From Lineus longissimus (taxonomy: Eukaryota; Nemertea; Pilidiophora; Heteronemertea; Lineidae): 64,000 bases of DNA. A model generated the notes under the pieces. The model saw only the letters and a program-made list of their open reading frames with translations. It was not told the DNA's origin and ran no database searches. The position numbers and the translations under genes are program-made. The stretch is from the NCBI RefSeq assembly GCF_910592395.1, contig NC_088320.1, forward strand, positions 14,632,501-14,696,500. Direction: 5' to 3'. Below are positions 26,814-36,094 of the stretch, piece by piece. Numbering within the stretch: the first letter of the stretch is position 1; each line of letters begins with the position of its first letter.

Positions 26814-26819
26814 CATACT
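26814..26819. repeat. Target site duplication, right (CATACT)
   Basis: Exact copy of 10403-10408; the host sequence then continues GCGCCAAAACATTTTCGAAA as in the uninterrupted site of unit A (from about 2699). Confidence 0.95.
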
Positions 26820-28321
26820 GCGCCAAAACATTTTCGAAAATCGCCGTCGTATAATAGAGGGAGAAAATTTTTTTCCGCGAGATTCATGTCTTGCATTCAA
26901 AAACATGTTGTCATCATGTTTCATATTATGTTTTCTTTTCAAGTATGACCTTATGTCGAGCTTTCTCGTACGGCAAAACATAGGGTTCATGTCAACACAC
27001 TCTAATTAGCAGAACAATACTGTTGGTAAAATAAGCAACCTTAAATTATTGGAATCATTATTACTACACACAGCAAAATGAATAATAAATAGTATAAAGC
27101 GGAAACTGAAAATGCCAAACGCTAAAAATCAGTGAAATTACAGAGTATTATATAACGCAGATTAATGACTGCATAGTATTTTAGCCCTTCAATCATTGAA
27201 ATCAAATATCGGCGCAATGCACTTATACTAGACTGTGAAAGATGCTATTCGAGGGACGATAACCCCATGATTAAATGAGCCGAACAGTCTTGTCGACCGA
27301 CAATTCTCACTTGGAAACTACGGTATGCTTGCATGTGCTCAACAGCTATGCACGTTGAACTACTGCGCATCCATGTTTAACGTGGGACAATGAAATTGTG
27401 TAATATGCCCCCCCCCCCCGAGCCAACAGCCTCCAAGCCTCCGCACACACAAAGTTTTATTCGTTGATTTTGTTGAATTTATTTGTCGAGTGAGAAATAC
27501 TTGATGTTAACTTGATGATCCAAATTGTAATAGTATGTGGGATGAAATACCTGGCTTTCATACGGCGAACATTTGTATTATGTCTTGCTGACAACATATC
27601 AGTAGCATATATCTTGCTGACAAATAGAAGTGAGTAAAGAACACAAACCCCAATGGAACCGACTTCATCAACGTGTTGATTATCATTGGAAACAGCGAGT
27701 TAAACCACCACCACTTACTTATACCGAAGTTCTCTCAGCCGTCTATTCATTTTTCATCCAGTCGGCCAATTTCCTATTCCAAACAAAACTCTCTGTAATT
27801 TTCTCACATCGGTTTCCAATTGAGACTCTCCGTGAATCACCTCAAATTACGTCACAATTTTCCCCCTTATTCAATAATGATCGACGTCAACACCTCCATG
27901 ATGGTTAACTCGAACTCCTTTTAGCAATCGGACTACCACTGCAGAGAACCACAGAATATGGATTGAAACGCAGCATAACGCTCTTCATCAACCTATCAGT
28001 CAATGGAACACGAGATAAGAACAGTGTGAAAAGAGAACATTATTTCTGCAAACCTATTCAAAAAGTTTCGATTCAATCACACCAGATGCGTAGCTTTAAA
28101 AGCAAATATCCACCTTGCAACTGGAGAAATTACTTTATTATCGATGTTTTGTTCGGTTTTGGTGACAAGCCATTTCACACTTCAATTAGGCCACCTAATG
28201 AACTCTATTATTCTCTTCTAATTTATCAACGTGCTTTGACGCCGGCAGCTATATAGGTCTAATGATGTGAGCTAGGGGGTATTTACGGACATTTCAATGC
28301 CATATTTATTTTTTGTTGCAT
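26820..28321. repeat. Unit B continuing after the Polinton: intergenic and R1 spacer
   Basis: Resumes the unit at the base where it was interrupted. It matches 2699-4832 of unit A apart from the missing 635-bp hairpin segment (junction 27370/27371). Open frames here (for example 27630-27908) start without ATG and are cut short relative to copy A, so no gene is called. Confidence 0.6.
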
Positions 28322-28545
28322 TCAAACACCTTCTCCAATGCCTGTCTAAACCGACGGCCCGTTGCACAGTACATGTAGATGAAAAACATGACAAAGCTGT
28401 TAAAAATGCTCAAAAAGTATGAAATATTGAGAATACTAAAATTGGTCTAGTCGATATCGAGACTTGAAGAGAATGGAATTAGTCAACGTATTTGTGACAT
28501 CTCGCCTGGAAGATGAAAAATCAATGCCTCTGTGACAGCCGGGTT
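28322..28545 (-). pseudogene. GPCR 3'-end relic of unit B
   Basis: Counterpart of 4833-5060: TM6-TM7-like minus-strand sequence with stops, directly 3' of the intact GPCR. It shares its lesions with the A and C copies. Confidence 0.6.
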
Positions 28546-28731
28546 GCTTAGATGTATATCATTGAGGAGCCGTGTTGCTTCATGGAGATGTTATGATGTT
28601 TTATTTTTCTAATACCGGGAAATTGTATTGATGATGGTCTATTTTATTTTTATTGTCCAGATACCACATTCTAGGGCTAAATTGTGAGAGAAAAGCATTT
28701 GTTTTCTGACATTCTACTCCCAAACCAAATA

Positions 28732-29766
28732 TCAGTTTTGGTTACATTTGAATACCTTTCCCAAGGCTTGTCTAAACCGTCGTCCCAACGCACAGTAGAT
28801 GAAGAAATTGACAAAACTGTTCAAATTGCTCAGAAAGTAGGAAGTATCGATAACGCCAAAATAAGCATACCTGTCGATATCGAGACCTGAATAGGATTGA
28901 ATTAATCCAAGTACTTGGGAAAGCCCGCCCGGGAGTTCTAGAATTATAAATATCACCACCACTGTGACCACTCTATGCGTAACCATCTTAATCAGTTTGG
29001 CTCGCTCTGCGTCTTTCTTGGTGAGATGTCTAGTAGTCGCCTGATTTAGGCTCAATGATATCAAGCGAGTGAAGATTATAAGGCTCGTTATTGGTATCAA
29101 TGAATTAATAATGATATGAATGACACTAATGTAGGTGATGTCGAAGTAATGGTTAACGTACAAAGCTGTGTACTTCCACCAGGGCAGGATCATACGTGAG
29201 CAAGGGTCGTAACGAAATGTCACCTCGTACGAGAGGAACAGAGGTATTCGATACAAGAAGGCGCCAAAACAGATTGCGGATAGCGAAATGTAGGCATTCC
29301 TCTTTGTGCATAAAGCTGCCGCCAACAGTGGCCTGCAGACTGCAATGAATCGCTCAGTGGCAACACAAAAAGTGATATAGATGGATGCAGTCTTTGAAAA
29401 GAAAATCATTGTGCGGAGATAACTGTATGCGTGCGCATGCAACAAAATATACTCGAACCAAAATCCCGTATAGTAATACAAGACCTGCATTGATTCACCA
29501 AATACTTGCGAAATCAAGACTAAACTATCGGTTACTGCTAAACCTTGTAGCAGCACAGAAGTTGATGTGTATGGCCGCTCATGTCCTATACCAATAATAG
29601 CAAGTATATTTGCTGGAAAGCCAATTACTGCCATGATTAATGTTAATGGTACATTAACGGTGAAAACCGCAAAATCATAGAAACCAAGCAAGGGATAAAT
29701 CGGATACAAACATATTCCATTCTCTCTGGATATGGTGAAAGGAATGGTCTCGGTGGTTGTCGCCAT
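28732..29766 (-). CDS. Rhodopsin-class GPCR, unit B copy (intact)
   Basis: Single exon, 344 residues, seven hydrophobic segments (first about 36-60, last about 304-325). Class A marks are the TM1 Asn in GFPANILA (N53), TM2 Asp in LAVTD (D80), the TM3 end ERF (138-140) in place of DRY, TM6 FIILELPGG, and TM7 NFFIY (320-324) in place of NPxxY, followed by basic helix 8 (GRRFRQALGKVFKC). C188 lies in extracellular loop 2, but the usual Cys at the top of TM3 is absent. The loop pattern suggests a peptide receptor; the ligand is unknown. This copy has lost both N-terminal glycosylation sequons found in relatives (N5, N17). AATAAA signals lie about 85-95 bp 3' of the stop. Confidence 0.88.
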   Translation of the reverse strand: MATTTETIPFTISRENGICLYPIYPLLGFYDFAVFTVNVPLTLIMAVIGFPANILAIIGIGHERPYTSTSVLLQGLAVTDSLVLISQVFGESMQVLYYYTGFWFEYILLHAHAYSYLRTMIFFSKTASIYITFCVATERFIAVCRPLLAAALCTKRNAYISLSAICFGAFLYRIPLFLSYEVTFRYDPCSRMILPWWKYTALYVNHYFDITYISVIHIIINSLIPITSLIIFTRLISLSLNQATTRHLTKKDAERAKLIKMVTHRVVTVVVIFIILELPGGLSQVLGLIQSYSGLDIDRYAYFGVIDTSYFLSNLNSFVNFFIYCALGRRFRQALGKVFKCNQN

Positions 29767-29815
29767 CGCAGCTGGTTTTAACCTTCAAATCTACAAGCAT
29801 AAAATATTACTTTTT

Positions 29816-30037
29816 TTATAACATACAGTTCACCAGTTGGCACCCCTGGATAAAGAAGCTCTTGGTTACACGATAGACCAATTTTCTGGTCGTTACTGCG
29901 ACATGTGTATCACCCCGTTGCGTGTAAACGGCGAATAACACCAAATTATAGAAACAAATCAAGCAAAGTGTGGGATACAAACATAGTCCACACTTTATGG
30001 ATGTGCTGAAAAAAGTGGACTCGCCAGTTGTCATCAT
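29816..30037 (-). pseudogene. GPCR N-terminal relic of unit B
   Basis: An open 73-codon piece: MMTTGESTFFSTSIKCGLCL, then a receptor-like LICFYNLVLFAVYTQ, ending after about 70 codons with no transmembrane bundle. It is 50 bp upstream of the intact receptor and is the best preserved of the N-terminal relics. Confidence 0.6.
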
Positions 30038-31085
30038 CGTAGATGTTTTTTACCTTATAATCTACGAGCAAATCATCACATTTTTACAAAAAAATGCTAC
30101 TAGCTTTGGCTGTAGTTTCCATCAGGCATTTTGACAGGTGGCTCTCTGGATAAAGAAGCTCTTGGTTAAAGTCAAAATTGATGAACTATTCTTCTGGTCA
30201 ATGCTGCGTATCACTGCCTTGTCGAGGTGACGTCATGATCCAGATTTATTTGGTGAATGAAATGAGAAAGACCTGACTTATTCAAACTGGTTTTTCAATG
30301 TTGCATGAAATACCCAACTTTCATGCGGCGTCCAGTAAACATTTGTGTTTTGGCTTATATATTGCCAACTAACTGGAGCGATTAAATAAAACAAAACCCA
30401 AAGGAAATGATTTCATCAATGTATTGATTATCATCGAAAACAAGGCATCATTATTTGCCAGATATTAAACTTTGTTCCAACACTAACACCTAACGAAGTT
30501 CTCTTAGCCGCCTATTCGTTTTTCATTAAGTTGGCCAATTTCCAATTCCTGTTGGGCAGTTCGAACAAAACTCTTTGTAAATTTCTCACATCCTGTCCAA
30601 ATGAGACTGTCTGTGCATCATCTGAAATTACTTGACAATATCCTCCTTTAACTTATGATATTGATCGACGTAAACACCTCCATGATGGTGAACTCGAACT
30701 CCTTTTAGCAATCGGACTACCACTGCAGAGAACCACCGAATATGGATAGAAACTTAGCATAACGCTCTTCGTCAACCTATCAGTCAATGGGACACGTAAT
30801 GACAACAGTGTGAATAGAGAACATATATATTTCTGGAAACCTACTCAAAAAGTTTCAATTCAATCACACTAGATGCGTACCTTTGAAAACAAATATCCAC
30901 CTTGCAACTGGAGAAAATGTTTTATAATATCGATGTTGTTTTCTGTTTCGGTGATACGGAACATGATATCGGTTTTGTTGAATGCTGAACAAAGCGAGAA
31001 ATCGAACGATTATTGTTGGATGCAGCTCTTCTGTGTATATTGCTTAACGGTTCATACATCACTGTAATCACCCCCCCCCCCCCCA
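30038..31085. repeat. Array spacer R2 of unit B, ending in a poly-C tract
   Basis: Matches 6553-7560 and 44212-45165. It ends at a C tract (about 31069-31084) preceded by GGTTCATACATCACTGTAATC, a junction also found at 45145 and, inverted, at 52862-52910 and 60122-60170. No gene. Confidence 0.55.
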
Positions 31086-31649
31086 ACACACCCCCACCCC
31101 ACCGTCCCATCCTAGACCTCTAATCTTTATCCACATGTCTAAAGTTAGCACCAAGGTTACTAAACCGTTAGTAATAGCAATAGTATAACACCGTAAAGAC
31201 GGAGGTTGATTCAGTGTTCATTCCCAGAAGTCATTATCTTTAGGTCTCATGATTCCGGAAACGAAGCACCATTTCTTTAAGTATCTGAAGCACTTGTCCT
31301 GAAGCAAATTAAGATAAGGAACACTTGCTCCTACTAAATTTATGTCGTCAGAAGTTATTAAAAGGTTGTTCAGCTCTCCTGACGCCACGTTTGGTGTTCG
31401 GAAGATCACACTGATAAAATTTCGTGGAAAAAATAATTTTGCTTTGCTTTAAAAACGGCAGCTTAATTAGAGTAGTGAGCGAAGCTAAGTTTTTTTCTGC
31501 ATGCGTCTGTTAACTACAGCTCTGGCGGTATTTATTCAGTCCAGGTTATACATAATACGTTCCTGAATTGTTATCAATATCAATTAGGCGAACTTCGCGC
31601 ATACAGGCTGCACCGACAGTATTCAAATGTTTAGGTACATAACACAATA
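31086..31649. repeat. Repeated non-coding segment right of the poly-C tract
   Basis: Present again at 45181-45725 and inverted at about 52320-52850; part of it also at 51570-51770. A minus-strand open frame (31218-31409) contains LLITSDDINLVGASVPYLNL, but I recognise no family and the other copies are broken. Confidence 0.5.
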
Positions 31650-32972
31650 GGTGAGGTCAAGTCTCGAGTCAAATTGGATTGAGTAAAAGTTGAGTTTACT
31701 TTTAGTTAAAGGACAGTTCTCGTTAAAACGCTTAAGAAATTGGTGTGCTATGAATGGCCCGGTAAAAACCTAAGGCGGGAATAAGCTTTCATTGATAAAT
31801 CTAAGGAGTTTCAAGAACCCCAAATCACTAGTAAGGTTCATAGGATACTGGTCTGTCATTGGTTTAGGTCTCCTTATCATTTACATACTCCAATATCCAG
31901 AAATATTACAATATTTACGATAACTTTTTATGTTTTTGACATTATTTGCGACCATTATCGATAACGCGCTCCATGCGGATTCGTAAGGTACTATTATAGT
32001 ATAACACCATGCCTCGTTAAGTTACCTCGCTTGCGGAGCCACCTGGGTGACCCACGTGCTTAGACTCATAGTAAACATTGTAGTAGAAATATGCTAATGA
32101 CTATCCCTTATATGGAAACCGAAGTTGTTGAATATTTTCACTGCAGGTGTCTCTGATAGTTACGTGGATTGACGAGCAATCTCCTTTAACATGAAGTCTT
32201 TACCCCAGGTTCAGGTTAACTCTGAGTAAACTCGGAGTATACTCAAAGTTAACCCAGAGTATACTCAAAGTTAACCCTGATATAACCCTGGAGTAATTCC
32301 CAGTAATTGCCTTACCAGGAACAGATTCCATGAATCCTGAATCTGAGAATCTATGTATTAGTAGGCTACATGCAGTATACCAGTTTCATGCTTCACACAG
32401 AGCTGTCTACAATACTCAATAGATTTATTTGAAGATGGATAAGGGGAAAACGAGATTTCGTTGGACTGAAGAGAAGATGCTGTCCAGTTTGAATTACCTC
32501 AGGGAGAACCATAACAAGTTCAAGCTAGCGAAGAGGCACCAGACACTTATTGACTTTTTCAATGATGTCGCTAAAAGCCGGCCTCCTGGTGAAGTTTTCT
32601 CGTCTTTCTTGGTCGGCAAGAGCTACTAGGACAGGCATAAAAAACATGGCTGACAACTTTTCACCCTACAGAACTTTACTCAAGACTTGACTTCTTCCCA
32701 AGTAAACTCAGAGTTAACTCCTAGGAGTTTAAGTTTACCCTAATGCATTATTCAATTCAGTTTTATCAAAGATGGCGGCTCTGCTTGGGTTGAGTAAACC
32801 CTGGGGTATAATTTGAGTAAAACTTTGCACAAATCCAGAGTTTACTCTAGGTAAACCTGAAGTAAACATTACCCCGGTTGAGAAGTCAAATATCGGGTAT
32901 ACTGGGGGTTATCTTTACCCTAGGGTAAAAATCTCAGGGTTACCTTTACTTTACTCGAGACTTGACCTCACC
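31650..32972. mobile_element. DNA transposon insertion (about 1.3 kb) with inverted ends
   Basis: Unit C reads straight through (AACACAAT then GAAAGTGATTTT, about 45720-45735), but here about 1.3 kb intervenes. The ends are inverted copies: GGTGAGGTCAAGTCTCGAGT at 31650, mirrored to 32972, 20 bp exact. Subterminal DNA holds many short AGTTAACCC/GAGTAAAC-type motifs in both orientations. A 66-codon ORF (32429-32629) starts with a Met-Lys-rich stretch and has TRFRWTEEKMLSSLNYLREN, a Myb/SANT or trihelix-like pattern, and no transposase. A clean target duplication is not visible. Probably a non-autonomous element, possibly related to Harbinger-type elements that pair a transposase with a Myb-like protein. 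Confidence 0.65.
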
Positions 32973-33375
32973 CAGTGAAAGTGATTTTAACCCTCCGAGC
33001 TTTGTTCAATCGGAAATTAAATACCTGATGGTATACGTATGTCAGTCACTCGTGACAAAAAGAAGTTTTTGCAGACCAAAAAAACACCGCGGGGTCAATA
33101 TCGGACTCGATCGGGGAACATTATCATCTACAGGGTGGCCAAGAATTATTTTTTCTCACACAATTGGTACACAATGGAATTCTATTGTGTAACGAGGAAA
33201 ATAATTCTGGGCCACCCTGTAGATAACCAGGGTCAGTCGTAAGCTCCCTTCGCAGCTGGTAGAGTGAAATGCCCTGACGCTCAGGAAGAGAGAACGTAGA
33301 ATCATGGGAATGCTTCTAATATATCGAATAGGTCCCGAGGAACATTGAACCCTCTTTATATCAGACCTGGACGCA
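32973..33375. repeat. Repeated segment with a small palindromic insertion
   Basis: Continues the 45725-46090 match. At 33131-33219 it contains an 89-bp palindrome with ends CAGGGTGGCC/GGGCCACCCTG flanked by TA, like a miniature mariner-type element. No gene. Confidence 0.55.
33131..33219. mobile_element. Possible 89-bp mariner-type miniature element
   Basis: Arms of about 25 bp (from CAGGGTGGCCAAGAATTATT) are inverted at the other end with one mismatch, and TA lies on both sides. Counterparts at about 45880-45945 and 52100-52165 (inverted) preserve only one clear arm. Confidence 0.5.
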
Positions 33376-35100
33376 AGGGCGTAGCGGCAAAAAAGCGAAG
33401 CTAGCGAAACATTTATAACGGGTCACCGTCACTTATTATTGGACTTATAGCGCATTTACGGGGTTGCAACTATTTTGCTTTATAGTGTCACCAGGAAAGA
33501 AAAGCATGCGACCTAACGCCGATCTATTTGTATAAAGTGATAATTGGAAGGTATATAGTAGGAAATATCAATAAAATAATCATTCCATGTCGTCTTTTGA
33601 GGGCATTTTTGATTGTAAAAAATATATGTGTACGTCACCGGAGTCTCTGCAATGATAATTTTATCACAGCAGTCTCGCGCAAGTAGAAGTTCTTTACCTA
33701 TTAGTTCTTCACTTATTAGTCTGGCGCAAAGCCAGACGTTTTCCATTACGATTTCACTACGATGTTTGACCAGAAGGAGCAGTGCGCGAGATATGCTAAT
33801 GAGCAGACTTCCCTCGCTTGAGTTTCGGAAGAATGTTCCATATCGCGCTAAGCTGACCACTGCTGACCATTACAGGCGTGCATTGGACTGGTACAGGTTG
33901 GAACTGAACATTGAATATGCTGGTGGTGACGCTTTCTGATGAGAAGTTGGTCGTGACTGATGCAGTATCCTTGGACTTGTCCACAGCATCGTTCAATCAT
34001 TGCTCTCTGAGCTGGCTTGACGCAAGGGCCCAAAGCGCCGCGTAGCGGCAAAAAAGCGAAGCTGGCGAAACATTTATAACGGGTCACCGTCACTTATTAT
34101 TGGACTTATAGCGCATTTACGGGGTTGCAACTATTTTGCTTTATAGTGTCACCAGGAAAGAAAATCATGCGACCTAACGCCGATCTATTTGTATAAAGTG
34201 ATAATTGGAAGGTATATAGTAGGAAATATCAATAAAATAATCATTCCATGTCGTCTTTTGAGGGCATTTTTGATTGTAAAAAATATATGTGTACGTCACC
34301 GGAGTCTCTGCAATGATAATTTTATCACAGCAGTCTCGCGCAAGTAGAAGTTCTTTACCTATTAGTTCTTCACTTATTAGTCTCAATGTCTGGCGCAAAG
34401 CCAGACGTTTTCCATTACGATTTCACTACGATGTTTGACAAGAAGTAGCAGTGCGCGAGATATGCTAATGAGCAGACTTCCCTCGCTTGAGTTTCGGAAG
34501 AATGTTCCATATCGCGCTAAGCTGACCACTGCTGACCATGACAGGCGTGCATTGGACTGGTACAGATTGGAACTGAACATTGAATATGCTGGTGGTGACG
34601 CTTTCTGATGAGAAGTGAGACAAGACCACAATTGATTTTCCAAGCCATTTCCAGTTATTTCAAATGCCCGCCATCAAAGAATGCGTCAAGTAGTCAAACT
34701 GAAATTCGGATATGATATATGGGTTAGTCTTGCGAGTAACTGGTGCGATTTAAATTGGTGATTGACCACGGAATTTTTTTTTTAAATTGACAAGTTTGAC
34801 ACAAGTGGACATTTTTACCCATTTCGGCCATTTTCACTCCAAATTTGAACCACCCCCTATGGCCAGGTTGTCAAAATTCAAAATTATTTTTTTACCAAAC
34901 AATTTATTTATATCTGTAGACTTGCCACAGCAAATATTTTTTCAATACCTCTCCAAATATGTACTTGAGAGTAAAAAACATGCACTCGTCTCCAACCTAT
35001 GAATATTCATTAGTGGTCTTGTCTCAAGTTGGTCGTGACTGATGCAGTATCCTTGGACTTGTCCACAGCATCGTTCAATCATTGCTCTCTGAGCTGCCTT
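33376..35100. repeat. Tandem duplication, about 660-bp unit, second copy split by a MITE
   Basis: GTAGCGGCAAAAAAGCGAAG occurs at 33381 and 34042, and about 575 bp from there is nearly identical in the two copies. Copy 1 ends with TTGGTCGTGACTGATGCAGT and about 70 further bases. In copy 2 the same sequence resumes only after a 411-bp insertion. The minus- and plus-strand ORFs in it mirror each other and show no domain. Confidence 0.7.
34616..35026. mobile_element. 411-bp MITE with perfect 14-bp inverted ends
   Basis: TGAGACAAGACCAC at the left end is mirrored exactly as GTGGTCTTGTCTCA at the right. The uninterrupted tandem copy (about 33945-33955) reads GATGAGAAGTTGGTCG, so AG (or AAG, allowing a 1-bp shift) is the target duplication. 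No ORF spans it. Confidence 0.85.
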
Positions 35101-36013
35101 GATTCTGTACTTACCCAAGACCAAATGCCTGTTGACTGTGCTTTAAGAGAGACTGGCGCCATGCCTAGTCTCTCTTAAAGCACAGTCAACAGACACCAAC
35201 CCCCTCAGACTCAGAAACCACAAACGCCCAACCCTTCCTGCTACCTTAATACTTCTGGATTCTGTACTTACCCAAATACTGAGACCAAATGTCTGTTGAC
35301 TGTGCTTTAAGAGAGACTGGCGCCATGCCTAGTCTCAGACACCAGACAGTCAACAGACACCAAACCCCTCAGACTCAGAAACCACAAACGCCCAACCCTT
35401 CCTGCTACCTCAATAGTATAATACTTCTGGATAACATAAACAAGCACCCAAAAATTATTATACCCTGCAAAAGACCTCATGGATGAGGAGGCTTCTTCTG
35501 TACAAGTATCATCTGGGAACGCATTTCTGGTAATGCCAAAAATAATGAAGGATTATTGAAGAGCTACATACATCAAGTATCAGCTATTGTTTATCACATG
35601 ATAAGTTGATAACTGTAGCATCATGCTTGGTACATTTGGAACCTTGTTAATCTTGCCATGTAATGTTTAGCCCTTATGTCAAAGGAAAAGATATCCTGCA
35701 AGTGGGGCAAGTTTGCATGATGCAAGTTTAGATTTCAAAAGATATATTAAGTGTCCAAGTCTTAACCATGATCCGTCAGAACAATACAGGGCTGAACGCA
35801 TTTTCCAGGACGACTTTCTACTCCCAGCCCAGTCTTACGTAAGTAGATCCAGAGTATAATAATCATGATGTTCGCCATGCACCTGCCAACTGAACATACT
35901 CATTGGCAATGCAATTACGCAACCTTTCTCCTCCATATTAATGGTATGGAAATAATGGCCAACCAAGGTGCTCCAAACGCCACGCTTATCATATATTACA
36001 TCATATGAGGATG
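35101..36013. repeat. Short tandem/palindromic repeats and NPC2 5' flank
   Basis: 35101-35250 and about 35260-35410 are two copies of one sequence. The first holds a perfect 26-bp inverted repeat (35129-35154 and 35167-35192). 35410-35540 recurs at 46090-46215 and, inverted, 51840-51950. From about 35550 to 36013 the DNA is unique with no gene seen. Confidence 0.55.
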
Positions 36014-36020
36014 TATAAAG
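36014..36020 (+). promoter_or_regulatory. Candidate TATA box of the NPC2-like gene
   Basis: TATAAAG lies 75-81 bp upstream of the ATG at 36095, leaving room for a short 5' UTR. Position is the only support. Confidence 0.4.
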
Positions 36021-36094
36021 CCTAGCTTTGAACTAACTCGTCATTCAAGCGGTCAGAAAGACTTCTATTGGTCTCCTTCGTTTAATTCCACACT

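Noticed and set aside
31218-31409. 63-codon minus-strand ORF with LLITSDDINL
   Set aside because: Copies at 45310-45500 and 52540-52740 do not keep the frame, and no family is recognised.
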